DNA of 64,000 nt from JAGNHS01 sp964609695 (GTDB lineage Bacteria > Bdellovibrionota > UBA2428): assembly GCA_964609695.1 (NCBI GenBank), contig CAZSSP010000007.1, positions 9,232 to 73,231 of the forward strand, written 5' to 3'. The position numbers were made by a program, and so were the translations under genes. The number at the start of each line of letters is the position of its first letter. Positions within the stretch are counted from its first letter, which is position 1. The notes under the pieces are model-generated. The model did not search any database, was not told where the DNA came from, and was given only the letters and a program-made list of their open reading frames with translations. Positions 1-8,804 of the stretch are shown one piece after another.

Positions 1-1
1 C

Positions 2-1471
2 GCCCAAAAGGTGTCCCTAATTTTTGCGGGGGCCTATATGAATAATCCAGCATCCATACTGGGACACACTTTTTTGAGATTAGGGCGAATGCAGGAAAGT
101 CGAGAGGGATCCGATCTCTTGTCTTATAGCGTTGGATTCTTAGCCCAGGCCGAAGCTCAAGATTCAGGACTCATGTATGCCATTAAAGGATTAAGTGGTT
201 CTTATCCAGGTTATTACGACATCAAAGCTCACTACATGAATGTGGCCCTTTATAACAATTCGGAAAGTCGCGACTTATGGGAATATTATTTAAATCTATC
301 CACAGAAGAAACAGATTTTCTAGTGAAGTATTTATGGGAACTCCTCTTCAATGCGCAATTCAGATATTATTTTGTCGACGAGAATTGCTCCTATAGGCTC
401 TTAACTTTACTCGAAGCTGTCCGGCCTCAAAGTCAATTAAGTCACCACGCTCATGGAATCGTGCTTCCAGTAAATACATTGAGAATTCTCCAAAAAGAAA
501 ATTTTATAGATCAAAGGGCGCCCAAATTTAGAAGTTCCATTAAAAGAAAAATAAGCCATTCCCTTGATCACCTTAATCCAATGGACAGAGATCAATATTA
601 TTCTTTAATCCAACAACAAATCTCTCCCAACGAAATACAAAATTCCCAAATCAGCGACATCGCCTTAGATCAAATGAAATTTCAAAGCTATCAATACAAA
701 GGAAATCCTCCACAAAAATATCTAGAATTTGAGAGAGCACTCCTTGAAAGTAGAAGCCGAATGATCTCAAAAAACCAAAGTCCTGTTGAAATCCCTGAGC
801 CCGCCCACCCCCTCCAAGGACATCCCACGAGTTACTTGATGCTCAAAGGCGCTTCACTGAATCAACAGGCCATAATGCAAGTAGAAAGCTTTATGGGAGC
901 TCATGATATCAAACAAAATGAGACTTCATTTGAAGATATAGGATCGATGAATTTTTTAGGAGCGAAAGTGCCTTATAATCTTCAAAGTAAAAAATTTATA
1001 GGCACTGAATTCACATTGGTCGATGTTTATTCGCTCCCCACTTTTGATAGAAATTTTAAAAATATTGCTTGGAATTTTAATTTCCAAATCAGACAGCTCT
1101 GTGAATTATGCTCTAATGACCTATGGAATTTTAAAGGAGAGGCTGGTGCAGGACTCAGTCACGACTTTAAATGGGGCTTAAGAATATTTTCAATGCCCAG
1201 CTTCAGAGCTTACGCTGCCCACAAAAATGGAGCACAAGGCAGTATTCTCATAGGTCTCAATAGTGGCCTCAAAGTTAATCAAAAAAATTACAATTTATTT
1301 TTTCAAAACAAAATTTTTGCTAAATCAAAATATTTTTTAGCTTCCTTTTCATTTGAAAATAGAATTTATCTTAAACAAGATAAATCCTTAGTTTTTGGAG
1401 TCGAAAGGACCCAATCTAGTCAAAAGAAATCCCAAACACTTTATTTTTCAGGCTTAGAAATATTCTTTTAA
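2..1471 (+). CDS. DUF4105 (Lnb N-terminal-like) envelope protein, 5' end cut by window edge
   Basis: The reading frame is open to the left edge, so the N-terminus and any signal peptide lie outside the window. The first ~130 visible residues carry the DUF4105 pattern: an NNPASILGHTFLR segment with a conserved His, later VDENCSYRLL with its Asp-Glu-Asn-Cys block. DUF4105 proteins are predicted periplasmic or outer-membrane proteins without an agreed reaction. From about residue 310 the chain alternates polar and hydrophobic residues and ends in Phe (EIFF), as expected for an outer-membrane beta-barrel, so a periplasmic domain plus C-terminal barrel is inferred. It ends 12 bp before the stop of the convergent methyltransferase-like gene. 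The family call is firm; the function is unknown. Confidence 0.8.
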   Translation, partial: AQKVSLIFAGAYMNNPASILGHTFLRLGRMQESREGSDLLSYSVGFLAQAEAQDSGLMYAIKGLSGSYPGYYDIKAHYMNVALYNNSESRDLWEYYLNLSTEETDFLVKYLWELLFNAQFRYYFVDENCSYRLLTLLEAVRPQSQLSHHAHGIVLPVNTLRILQKENFIDQRAPKFRSSIKRKISHSLDHLNPMDRDQYYSLIQQQISPNEIQNSQISDIALDQMKFQSYQYKGNPPQKYLEFERALLESRSRMISKNQSPVEIPEPAHPLQGHPTSYLMLKGASLNQQAIMQVESFMGAHDIKQNETSFEDIGSMNFLGAKVPYNLQSKKFIGTEFTLVDVYSLPTFDRNFKNIAWNFNFQIRQLCELCSNDLWNFKGEAGAGLSHDFKWGLRIFSMPSFRAYAAHKNGAQGSILIGLNSGLKVNQKNYNLFFQNKIFAKSKYFLASFSFENRIYLKQDKSLVFGVERTQSSQKKSQTLYFSGLEIFF

Positions 1472-1483
1472 AAAAAACGACAC

Positions 1484-2122
1484 TTAAAAAACTTTTAAAA
1501 ATTGGAATCTAAGGGCCGCTACCAATAGAAATCCCAAAAGCCAAAGAACACTCATTCTCTCTTCTTTTAGAGCTCTATTAAAACTATATCGAGCATCTGA
1601 CTTATTGACTTCTGGCAACCAAGAGGGAATCCAACGCCTGACTCTCTTCTTATAATGTAAGAAACTTGAGCCCATTCTCAAATATAGAGCTCTTTCATAA
1701 TTAGTGGCGTTTACGGAGAGCCAAAGAAAAGCCACAAAGAGTCCAATCAAGGCATACCACCATGGCACCCTGAGAAATAAAAAGCCCGAAAGAAAGCATA
1801 TAAGACTACTCATTTCCACGGGGTTTCGAACATAGCGATAAGGTCCGTCCAAAACAAAAACGTCATTCTTAAAATAGCCCTGTGACATTAAGCGTATAAG
1901 CAGACCCAAAATAAGCAACAAAAAGGATCCCCCAAAATATAGGACCTTCCAAAGAGTCGCCATTTTTGTAAAGGGTTCAGTTTCGGGACTCATAAAATAA
2001 ATAACCAATATTGGCCAAGCAAAATTCCTCGAAACTCGAGTGGTCACCTGCGAAAGCTTCATTAACCAAATCGACTGTTGGTGGGGTACCGCCGACCCCA
2101 TACGCGTCAAGATCTCACTCAT
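1484..2122 (-). CDS. isoprenylcysteine carboxyl methyltransferase (ICMT)-like membrane methyltransferase
   Basis: Integral-membrane methyltransferase of the ICMT/phospholipid methyltransferase superfamily. Four or five hydrophobic segments are visible. The diagnostic part is GPYRYVRNPVEMSSL (around residues 92-106), matching the family motif GxxxxxRHPxY/RNP, followed by a basic YERALYLRMG...HYKKRVRRWIP tail that corresponds to the SAM-binding E...F..Y..Y pattern. The substrate cannot be told: bacterial members methylate lipids, isoprenoids or small thiols. The start shown is ATG with a G-rich stretch 13 nt upstream; a second ATG seven codons in is an alternative. It is divergent from pepA across about 40 bp. 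Confidence 0.75.
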   Translation of the reverse strand: MSEILTRMGSAVPHQQSIWLMKLSQVTTRVSRNFAWPILVIYFMSPETEPFTKMATLWKVLYFGGSFLLLILGLLIRLMSQGYFKNDVFVLDGPYRYVRNPVEMSSLICFLSGFLFLRVPWWYALIGLFVAFLWLSVNATNYERALYLRMGSSFLHYKKRVRRWIPSWLPEVNKSDARYSFNRALKEERMSVLWLLGFLLVAALRFQFLKVF

Positions 2123-2127
2123 GACTC

Positions 2128-2155
2128 TTGATTTGCCCCCTCAACAAATTATAAG
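2128..2155 (+). promoter_or_regulatory. sigma-70-type promoter of pepA, probably leaderless
   Basis: TTGATT (2128-2133), a 16-bp spacer and TATAAG (2150-2155). The -10 ends 7 nt before the pepA ATG at 2163, so the predicted transcription start falls on or next to the start codon. A GGTAAGG stretch touching the ATG is the only SD-like sequence and would lie at or upstream of the 5' end. Confidence 0.45.
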
Positions 2156-2162
2156 GGTAAGG

Positions 2163-3785
2163 ATGAACAAGTTAAAAGTCGATATTGAATTTAAATCTCT
2201 TAAAAATTTTTCTGCCTGCGCTAAGCAGACTAGCCAATCTCTTGTTATTGGAGTCATCAAGAAGGAAAAGAAACTAGCCTTTTGTGATAAAGTTCGAGCT
2301 CTTCCCGAACTGAACTCAATTCTTGATAAAATTTCGGAGACTCAATTCGACGCCAAATTTCTGTCGCACATACCTTTATTGTGCCAAAGCAAAAGCAAAG
2401 AACTCCCCTACGATAATATTCTTGTAGTGGGCTTGGGTGAGAAAAAGCACTTCACCCCCCAAAATGCCTTAAAAATAGGCGGCAGCATTTCTGAACTCTG
2501 CCGTAAGTACAAACTTCAAAATATAGATGTTTTTATCGACAGCTTTAATCATGCGCCCACCTCCATAAAATCTCCCGATTCACCCAAAGATTTCGCGGGG
2601 CGTCCTCCACTTTCTGGCCTTATGAGCTCTGAAGAACACTGCGAAAAATTAGCCTTAGGTATTCTTTTAGGGTCCTATACTTTTGATAACTATAAGAGCA
2701 AAGAAAAGGATGACGATAAAATCCTCAAATACTCCTTAATTTCTAAAATATTAGAAACTAAAACAGGAGTAGCCACTATCGAAAGAGCCCTCACTCTAAA
2801 TCATGGTGTTAGTATCACCCGAGATCTTCAAACGCTTCCTAGCAACGATCTCTATCCAAGTCTTTTGGCTCAAGAAGCTCAAAAAGTGGCGAAGACCTGT
2901 GGTCTTAACGTAGTTGTTTTCGATGAAAAGAAATTAAAAAGTGAAAACATGAACGGAATTCTTGCCGTAGGTCAAGGAAGTTCAAATCCACCTAGATTTG
3001 TTCAGATGGAATACAATTTATCCAAAAAGAACTTACCTCTTGTTATTTTTGTAGGTAAAGGAATCACTTTCGACACAGGTGGTACGTCTTTAAAACCTGC
3101 GCCTGGTATGGAAGAAATGAAAATGGACATGAGCGGTGCGGCTTCGGTCATCGGAGCCATGTATTGCATCGCTAAACTCAAAGCCCCTATTCGAGCCATG
3201 GGTTTTATTGCTTCTGCAGAAAATCGTGTCAGCCATACTTCTATTAATCCTGGAGATATTTATAAAGCTCATAACGGAAAAACAGTAGAAGTCATTAATA
3301 CAGACGCCGAAGGAAGATTGGTTTTAGGAGATGCGCTTAGCTTTGCCAAACAATACAATCCATCTTGCGTAGTCGACATTGCCACACTGACTGGCGCCGT
3401 TGGAATTGCTCTTGGATCTCCTGCTTCAGGAATCATGGGCAACAATCACACCTACACACGAGCCTACCAAACGGCCTCAGACAAAGCCGGCGAAAAAACT
3501 TGGGAACTTCCTCTCTATGAAGAGTATGCCGAAGACATGAAATCCACTATCGCCGATTATCGAAACATTGGCTCTGGTCGAGAAGCAGGCGCGAGTAAGG
3601 GTGGTATCTTTTTAAACTTCTTCGTAGAAGATGCTTATCCCTGGATTCACCTTGATGTGGCGAGCACAGCCGACACTCCAAAGGGCCAAGGACCTCATTG
3701 CCCTGCTCATGTAGGAACTGGAGTTCCCGTGCGCGGTTTAGTTGAATTTGCAATGAACTATTCTAATTACGTAAAGAGCAAATAA
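2163..3785 (+). CDS. pepA: leucyl aminopeptidase (peptidase M17)
   Basis: Cytosolic two-metal aminopeptidase releasing N-terminal residues from peptides. The C-terminal M17 catalytic domain is complete: VGKGITFDTGG with the metal/catalytic Lys and Asp, MKMDMSGAA with a further metal Asp, and the signature NTDAEGRL at about residues 379-386. The N-terminal ~170 residues match the variable M17 N-domain. A longer reading with an upstream GTG at 2040 would overlap the divergent methyltransferase gene by more than 80 bp. The ATG at 2163 is preferred because it is preceded by a good promoter and yields 540 residues, close to the family's ~500. It is convergent with the next gene, with 4 bp between stops. 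Confidence 0.93.
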   Translation: MNKLKVDIEFKSLKNFSACAKQTSQSLVIGVIKKEKKLAFCDKVRALPELNSILDKISETQFDAKFLSHIPLLCQSKSKELPYDNILVVGLGEKKHFTPQNALKIGGSISELCRKYKLQNIDVFIDSFNHAPTSIKSPDSPKDFAGRPPLSGLMSSEEHCEKLALGILLGSYTFDNYKSKEKDDDKILKYSLISKILETKTGVATIERALTLNHGVSITRDLQTLPSNDLYPSLLAQEAQKVAKTCGLNVVVFDEKKLKSENMNGILAVGQGSSNPPRFVQMEYNLSKKNLPLVIFVGKGITFDTGGTSLKPAPGMEEMKMDMSGAASVIGAMYCIAKLKAPIRAMGFIASAENRVSHTSINPGDIYKAHNGKTVEVINTDAEGRLVLGDALSFAKQYNPSCVVDIATLTGAVGIALGSPASGIMGNNHTYTRAYQTASDKAGEKTWELPLYEEYAEDMKSTIADYRNIGSGREAGASKGGIFLNFFVEDAYPWIHLDVASTADTPKGQGPHCPAHVGTGVPVRGLVEFAMNYSNYVKSK

Positions 3786-3789
3786 AGTA

Positions 3790-4911
3790 TTAGTGCTTAG
3801 TTTTAGAATTTGCTGAAGGAGCTTTTCCTTTAACGTATTTGGATTTTTCTTCAGGAAAATATTCAGCAGGTTTTTTTGTATACTGTGGGTCTATAGCTCC
3901 CAAATACTGGTAAGTCCCAGATTCATCTGGATCTAGTGATTTTCCATTATTTTTAGGAGCATCTTTTCTCTTTAATGTTAAAATTGTTAAATTTCCGTTG
4001 ACCCGTTCCCGTATTCGCTGATCTGGCTCTGCCACAGAAAAAAAGCCCCTAGTCTGATGAGAGGGATCTACTGGAATTTCTTTACATAGCAACATGGCAT
4101 CTAAAGCTCTTTGAAAAAATGGAGGTCTTTGCCCTTCAATAGCCTGACCCAGGCTAGCCACTTTATCGGCAATATAGGGATAAAGAAGTTTTTTTATTTC
4201 TTCGACAGGATAAGCCTCAGAGGAAAGATGAGACTCCGAAGAATTAGATGCATTTAAATTGAAATCTTTATAACTAAAAGATCCTTCACCAGAATGATAA
4301 TCTTGATCCCCTTTAGTTAGCTTTTCATTTAGGTCATAATAATGAGTCACTTCGTGTTGAATAAAAATATCTGGAATGACATCAGAAGAACTACTCAATC
4401 TAGATTGGTATCTATCTTTAATGTTTGAAAATTTTTTCTGACCCTTTTCTAGCTGACTTTGAAATGGAATTTCTGATTGTTTATGAAAAACGGCTCCATT
4501 AGGACTAATCACCAAATAACCTCGACTATTGTCTTTGAAATGTTTTGTATAAACAATTTCAATGGCCTTTCCGACTGAGTCCTTATCAGCCTTTAAAAAT
4601 AAATCTTCTCTTTTTGAAGGCTCATACACAACTCGCAATCGACTCTCCGAAATCCCCGGCGCTCTAAAGCTAGATTCCGAATTTTCAGAACTTGATTTGT
4701 AAGGATAATCGGCCTCCAATTGATTGAGCGCTCCCAGACAAGCAAACTCATGAATAAGAGGAGCATCAAATTCGAAGGGCTCCACTATGACAGCCCTAGG
4801 TGGTGGAGTAGATGCTTTTGTTTCCTTTGTTGATTTTTTGGGCAAGGCAAAAGACGAAAATGCAAAGAGCGAAAATCCAATAAAAAGATAAAACTTAAAA
4901 ACTTGCCTCAC
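3790..4911 (-). CDS. exported protein with HExxH zinc-metalloprotease-like motif
   Basis: Unrecognised protein of about 373 residues. An N-terminal hydrophobic stretch (FYLFIGFSLFAFSSFALP) is a good signal peptide with a likely cut after SFA. Around residues 187-191 there is HEVTH within DIFIQHEVTHYYDLNEK, a zincin-type motif inside a hydrophobic helix-like context. Acidic residues 30-45 positions later (ESHLSSEAYPVEE) could supply a third metal ligand. The C-terminus is Lys/Pro rich and probably disordered. Function is inferred only from the motif: a secreted or periplasmic zinc peptidase is possible but unproven. The start is GTG (a TTG one codon earlier is equally possible); no clear Shine-Dalgarno sequence is seen. 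Confidence 0.6.
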   Translation of the reverse strand: MRQVFKFYLFIGFSLFAFSSFALPKKSTKETKASTPPPRAVIVEPFEFDAPLIHEFACLGALNQLEADYPYKSSSENSESSFRAPGISESRLRVVYEPSKREDLFLKADKDSVGKAIEIVYTKHFKDNSRGYLVISPNGAVFHKQSEIPFQSQLEKGQKKFSNIKDRYQSRLSSSSDVIPDIFIQHEVTHYYDLNEKLTKGDQDYHSGEGSFSYKDFNLNASNSSESHLSSEAYPVEEIKKLLYPYIADKVASLGQAIEGQRPPFFQRALDAMLLCKEIPVDPSHQTRGFFSVAEPDQRIRERVNGNLTILTLKRKDAPKNNGKSLDPDESGTYQYLGAIDPQYTKKPAEYFPEEKSKYVKGKAPSANSKTKH

Positions 4912-4974
4912 CAAGTATAAGTTTAACCCTTTTTACAGAATTAAATTGTTAAGATTACGTTAAGAAAAACTGTA

Positions 4975-5229
4975 TTAGCCGTCTCTTTGATCTGGTGGAA
5001 GATCTTCAGAAGCTGGGCGATCTACATCGATAATAGACCAACCTTGTTGAAGACGAACTTTTCTCTCAGCAATTTCACGAAGAGCAATAACGGCAGGCTT
5101 GTTATTGGGAGCATCAACTAAAGAGCGAGCTCCTTTCATCAATTGTTTGGTTCTTTTTGCAGCCAAATGAACTAGCGCAAAACGATTAGGAACTTGGTTC
5201 AAACAGTCTTCAACGGTAACTCGTGCCAT
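4975..5229 (-). CDS. rpoZ: DNA-directed RNA polymerase subunit omega
   Basis: Small subunit that helps fold and assemble the beta' subunit. The 84-residue product shows the omega hallmarks: MARVTVEDCL start, NRFALVHLAAKRTKQL helix, and NKPAVIALREIAERKV, the conserved KP...AL.EIA block. In many bacteria rpoZ lies near spoT or gmk; here it stands alone between an unknown exported protein and an unknown membrane protein. A strong promoter sits so close to the ATG that the mRNA would have about 3 leader bases, and no Shine-Dalgarno sequence is present. Confidence 0.95.
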   Translation of the reverse strand: MARVTVEDCLNQVPNRFALVHLAAKRTKQLMKGARSLVDAPNNKPAVIALREIAERKVRLQQGWSIIDVDRPASEDLPPDQRDG

Positions 5230-5238
5230 AGGCTACTA

Positions 5239-5266
5239 ACTATACGGATTTAGAGGTGTCTGGCAA
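5239..5266 (-). promoter_or_regulatory. sigma-70 promoter of rpoZ, near-leaderless
   Basis: On the minus strand TTGCCA (5266-5261), a 16-bp spacer, then TATAGT (5244-5239), close to consensus in both boxes. The -10 ends 9 nt before the rpoZ ATG at 5229, leaving a leader of a few bases at most. Confidence 0.6.
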
Positions 5267-5274
5267 GGAATTTC

Positions 5275-5913
5275 TCAAGAAAGCTCGGAGGGCTTCGGCT
5301 GGTCTTGAGGGTCGACCCAATCACCTTCGGGCTCTTTATCAACAATTCGTCCAATATTTAAGGGGAAAAACTTGAGCTGCTCAGGGGTTAAAACCTTAAA
5401 ACTCAAAGAATTATAAGGCTTTGGAAGATCCTTGGTCGTAATTTCGATAAAACCAAAAGGAGTATGAGGGGCGCGATCTTTAGCAAAAACTTTAAGTTTT
5501 TGAATCAAAGTAAATGGAATTCTTCCTTGTCTTGGTTGTTGAAAAAATAAAGGCCGAATATGGAAATATTCAAGCGCTTGCGCCGATCGATCAAAAGAAA
5601 TTTCCAATTTCTCCATTCGAAACATAAATACCAAAGCATAAAAAAATATAGAAACAGCCGCCACAAACCACATGACTTTATCTTGCATCTGAGAAGCCTC
5701 GAGCGAAGAAGCCGCCCATCCGCTTTCCATAAAAAACTTAGAAGGGGCCCTGTTAATTCCCAACATAAAGGCAAAACCCAGGCCCGCAAAAGCAATTAGA
5801 CGGGCTTTAATAGGCCCCAACTTAAGATACCAAGCTAGAATTTTAGCAGGTGATTTTTCTAAACGTAGTTCTAAGACACCTTTTTCAAATTGTGATCCAG
5901 AAAGTTCAAACAT
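5275..5913 (-). CDS. membrane protein of unknown function, two TM segments
   Basis: Not recognised. The 212-residue product has two hydrophobic segments, about residues 38-55 (ARLIAFAGLGFAFMLGI) and 80-98 (VMWFVAAVSIFFYALVFMF). Between them is a polar loop of ~25 residues, and after them a soluble ~110-residue domain with alternating beta-strand-like pattern. This layout resembles small membrane-anchored PH-like or DUF-type proteins, but no motif decides it. It lies between rpoZ and the large exported protein on the same strand, 15 bp after the latter's start side, with its own ATG. Function unknown. Confidence 0.6.
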   Translation of the reverse strand: MFELSGSQFEKGVLELRLEKSPAKILAWYLKLGPIKARLIAFAGLGFAFMLGINRAPSKFFMESGWAASSLEASQMQDKVMWFVAAVSIFFYALVFMFRMEKLEISFDRSAQALEYFHIRPLFFQQPRQGRIPFTLIQKLKVFAKDRAPHTPFGFIEITTKDLPKPYNSLSFKVLTPEQLKFFPLNIGRIVDKEPEGDWVDPQDQPKPSELS

Positions 5914-5928
5914 ACTTTTGAAGTTAAT

Positions 5929-7752
5929 CTAGGGATCTAAAAGTTTCAAATTTTCTAATCGCTTCAAATCAAAATCAGCTTTAAGTTGAAGCAGCTCTTT
6001 TTGCACTACCGCAAAAGCTTCCTCTTTAATTTTAAGTTCAGCTTCTAAACTAGCTCTTTTTTGATTGAGCTCTTCTTTGTGCTCACGCACCTTAACATCT
6101 TCACTTGCAGCTGTATTTTCACCCATTTCGATTTCTTTCTGAGTCAAGGGGGCTCCAGCCGACCAATCCTCTTTATTCATAAAATAAGAGGTCATTAAAT
6201 GAGAGTGCTCTACATGAGCGAAGCTAGTCGCAAATTTCATTTCCACTAAATCCATAAAGTGATTTCTGTCTTCGGGATAAAGCTTCGTATAACGACATAA
6301 AGATCTCAGCCAAAGAATCCACTGTCTCGAACTTTCATTAGAAGGAACTAATGAGCTGTCATAATTAGAATGCTTCACTTTGGAGGCTTCAACTTTTTCT
6401 AAAATAGCGAGGAGGGATCGAATCAAATCTTTAGAATGTGATTTTTCGGCATGTTCAACAAACACATTTTTCGCATCTGCCAACAAATCAGGACTGTCTA
6501 TTTTTCCATGAAAGCGAATTTGCCTCTCTAATATTCTTTCAATTCTTCGAGTCAGAGGATACTTCAAATCGAAATCTAAAATCACCTTTCCTTTATCGAG
6601 CTCAGAAAGCTCGTCATCGATACTTTGAATTTTAGAATGAATCATGTCCAGTTCGGCTTGAGCACTGGCAACAAGATTTTGTTTTTCAATGTATGGAGTT
6701 TGAATGTCCTGAATATTCTTAGCCACCGTATTAAGCCTAGACAATTCACCTTGAAGAAAATCTATAAATGTTGAATGCGCTTTAGAATTCCAATGCTTAA
6801 AAATGTTTTCAATTTCACTTCGAGTAAACGATTTGATGTTATGAACAATCGCATATTGATCAAAATAACTGAATTTTTCTGGGTCAAACTCCCAATTTTT
6901 AAACTTTAAATATTCATTATTCTGTAAGTAAAACCTAAAAAACCACATTCTTTTGTTTTCAGAATCCTTTGAACGTTTTTTTGGAACAAACACATCATGA
7001 TACAGCCTAGCTTCTGATGTCATTTCATCGAGATTATCAAAAGAAAAATTATGAATGTTAAAAAGACTCTTTGTATAACCGCTTCTCCATTTATTAAAAA
7101 AAGCCCAATCCTCTTGGATACGTTTTGAATCTTCAAACACGACAAATATCAACGCCAAACGCATTTTATAGAGTGCGGGATCGGAATTGGCGTAACTTCT
7201 CCAGAAAGTTAACATGGCTAAATATTTTTCCAAATCCATATCAAAACTTTTAGCCATTTTATCTGTTCTAAAATATTCACTGGCCAAATCCATTTCACGC
7301 ATCATCCAAACAAATGAATTCATCGTAAAATTAATAACTTTTTTCTTAGATTCTTCACTTTGATAATTAAAATTACTTAAATGTGCTGCAGATTCTTTTA
7401 GATCTTTAAGTTTCAAAACAGACTTCATGGCTTCATATAAAATATGAGACATAAATCGACTTTTAAAAATGGGGCCCTTTTCAATAAGAACCTCAAGTTC
7501 TTGAGCAAGCTTTTCTACATTTCCTGTTTCAATTCCCAAATTCGATACAAAAATTTCAAGCCTATCTATTAAGGGTTTTGAGGCGTTTGAAGTGACCTGG
7601 CCATTTCGAGCCAATAATAATGCCGATTCACATGATGGAGAAAGTTTTACTAAACTCAAGGAATTTGGTGCTTCAGACTCCTGAGAATGTACCCCATTTA
7701 AAAAACATCCTAAGAATAAAGAAAGACTTAAAGCTAGCCTCTTTATAGACAT
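5929..7752 (-). CDS. large exported protein of unknown function with C-terminal coiled coil
   Basis: Not recognised. An N-terminal signal peptide is clear (IKRLALSLSLFLGCFLNGVHS, probable cleavage after VHS). The 607-residue chain is otherwise soluble and mostly helical in pattern. A central coiled-coil-like stretch near residues 365-400 (LVASAQAELDMIHSKIQSI) and a strong heptad-rich region at about 550-600 (Glu/Lys/Leu rich) suggest an extended, perhaps oligomeric, periplasmic protein. It is the first gene of its strand run, followed after 15 bp by the two-TM protein, so they may be co-transcribed. No catalytic motif is visible. Confidence 0.6.
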   Translation of the reverse strand: MSIKRLALSLSLFLGCFLNGVHSQESEAPNSLSLVKLSPSCESALLLARNGQVTSNASKPLIDRLEIFVSNLGIETGNVEKLAQELEVLIEKGPIFKSRFMSHILYEAMKSVLKLKDLKESAAHLSNFNYQSEESKKKVINFTMNSFVWMMREMDLASEYFRTDKMAKSFDMDLEKYLAMLTFWRSYANSDPALYKMRLALIFVVFEDSKRIQEDWAFFNKWRSGYTKSLFNIHNFSFDNLDEMTSEARLYHDVFVPKKRSKDSENKRMWFFRFYLQNNEYLKFKNWEFDPEKFSYFDQYAIVHNIKSFTRSEIENIFKHWNSKAHSTFIDFLQGELSRLNTVAKNIQDIQTPYIEKQNLVASAQAELDMIHSKIQSIDDELSELDKGKVILDFDLKYPLTRRIERILERQIRFHGKIDSPDLLADAKNVFVEHAEKSHSKDLIRSLLAILEKVEASKVKHSNYDSSLVPSNESSRQWILWLRSLCRYTKLYPEDRNHFMDLVEMKFATSFAHVEHSHLMTSYFMNKEDWSAGAPLTQKEIEMGENTAASEDVKVREHKEELNQKRASLEAELKIKEEAFAVVQKELLQLKADFDLKRLENLKLLDP

Positions 7753-7760
7753 TGAAAATT

Positions 7761-7790
7761 CAAATAGGACACCTTAACGCATTAGGTCAA
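7761..7790 (-). promoter_or_regulatory. candidate promoter of the large exported protein, leaderless spacing
   Basis: Minus strand TTGACC (7790-7785), 18-bp spacer, TATTTG (7766-7761); the ATG at 7752 follows the -10 by 8 nt. The -35 is good and the -10 weak. No Shine-Dalgarno sequence precedes the ATG. Confidence 0.35.
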
Positions 7791-7889
7791 GGGGATTCAA
7801 AAGAGCTACAAAGAGGACTCGAATTAAGCTCTATTTAAGCCAGCAAATATTGGCTGACTTCAAGTTCTTAGACTGTTAGCTTCCGCAAC

Positions 7890-8795
7890 GTGTTTAAAAC
7901 TGAGAATGAAATTCAGAGCAGTGAAGTTCACCTAATACCCCAAATTCGATGGGGATTGGGCTATCAATTAGCCGCTGCATTGCTACGCCTGGGACGCAAG
8001 GTCTCCAGTTTAAAACAAGCGTCTGAGGACCTTGGTAAAATTCACCACCTAAAAATTTCATTTTATCCGCAAAGTGAAATCGATTTAGAAAATGAAAAAT
8101 TTAAATCTCAAGACAATGAAATTTTTGCAGTCTTTCTTTGTCCAGAAATAGAAGTTTCATTAAACAATCCTCCCTCAGCATCAACAATACAAAAGCTGTT
8201 GAACATGGCCGAAAAATTTTTGGAAAAAAATCCAGAATTACACCTCATCACGCTCTTGCCCCAATCTGTTTCCAAAGAAGATGTTATGAGTTTTCAACTT
8301 CTCAGCCATAAAAGCACAGTCTTTCTAAGTCCAGCTACATACGGATTTCGCGATCGAGGCTTATTAGACTTTGCCTTAAAAAATCCTTTTCATCTGAAAA
8401 AATTTACAAGTAAAAACGACAAGCTCTCAATTGCGTTCTCTAGAGACGTTGTAGCCTATATTTTAAGCGCTTTTAACAAAAGTGATTGTTTTGGAAAAAC
8501 TTATATTTTGCCTGAACAAATATCCTCTTTAAAAGAATGGCAAAGTTATTTCGAAAAGACCTTTAAGAAAAAATCGATGCTATCCAAAGAGGGTCTCAAA
8601 AGTCTTTTCTCCAAAAAGGAATTTCCACCTCTATCAAACTCTCAAGGAAGCTCATTTGAGCTTGCGCCACTAAAAGCCGAAGATTTTTTTCCCAACGCTC
8701 CCTCTAAAACAGAGAGAAGCCTCAATTTAATATTTGAGCAAAATCAAAAATACCCTGAACTCGAAACTCACTTTCCACCTCCTCGAGCTTTATAA
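7890..8795 (+). CDS. hypothetical protein, possibly a degenerate SDR/epimerase-like protein
   Basis: Not confidently recognised. The 301-residue product has a Rossmann-like order of strands: HLITLLPQSVS, TVFLSPATYGFRDRGLLDFALKNP and IAFSRDVVAYILSAF recall the later half of extended short-chain dehydrogenase/epimerase proteins, where a YG..D...E segment is followed by a ...RDVA..I helix. However, the glycine-rich nucleotide-binding loop near the N-terminus is absent. A non-catalytic SDR-like protein is inferred at low confidence. The start is GTG (first start codon after an in-frame stop) with no evident Shine-Dalgarno sequence. The stop lies 9 bp before trmB, so the two are likely co-transcribed. 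Confidence 0.5.
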   Translation: MFKTENEIQSSEVHLIPQIRWGLGYQLAAALLRLGRKVSSLKQASEDLGKIHHLKISFYPQSEIDLENEKFKSQDNEIFAVFLCPEIEVSLNNPPSASTIQKLLNMAEKFLEKNPELHLITLLPQSVSKEDVMSFQLLSHKSTVFLSPATYGFRDRGLLDFALKNPFHLKKFTSKNDKLSIAFSRDVVAYILSAFNKSDCFGKTYILPEQISSLKEWQSYFEKTFKKKSMLSKEGLKSLFSKKEFPPLSNSQGSSFELAPLKAEDFFPNAPSKTERSLNLIFEQNQKYPELETHFPPPRAL

Positions 8796-8804
8796 ATTAA
8801 ATTT

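Noticed and set aside
2040..2162. N-terminal extension of pepA from a GTG at 2040
   Set aside because: It would overlap the divergent methyltransferase gene by more than 80 bp and lies upstream of the promoter; M17 homology begins after the 2163 ATG.
5560..5799. 79-codon plus-strand frame opposite the two-TM protein
   Set aside because: Shadow of a well-supported minus-strand gene, with no ribosome site and an unlikely basic composition.
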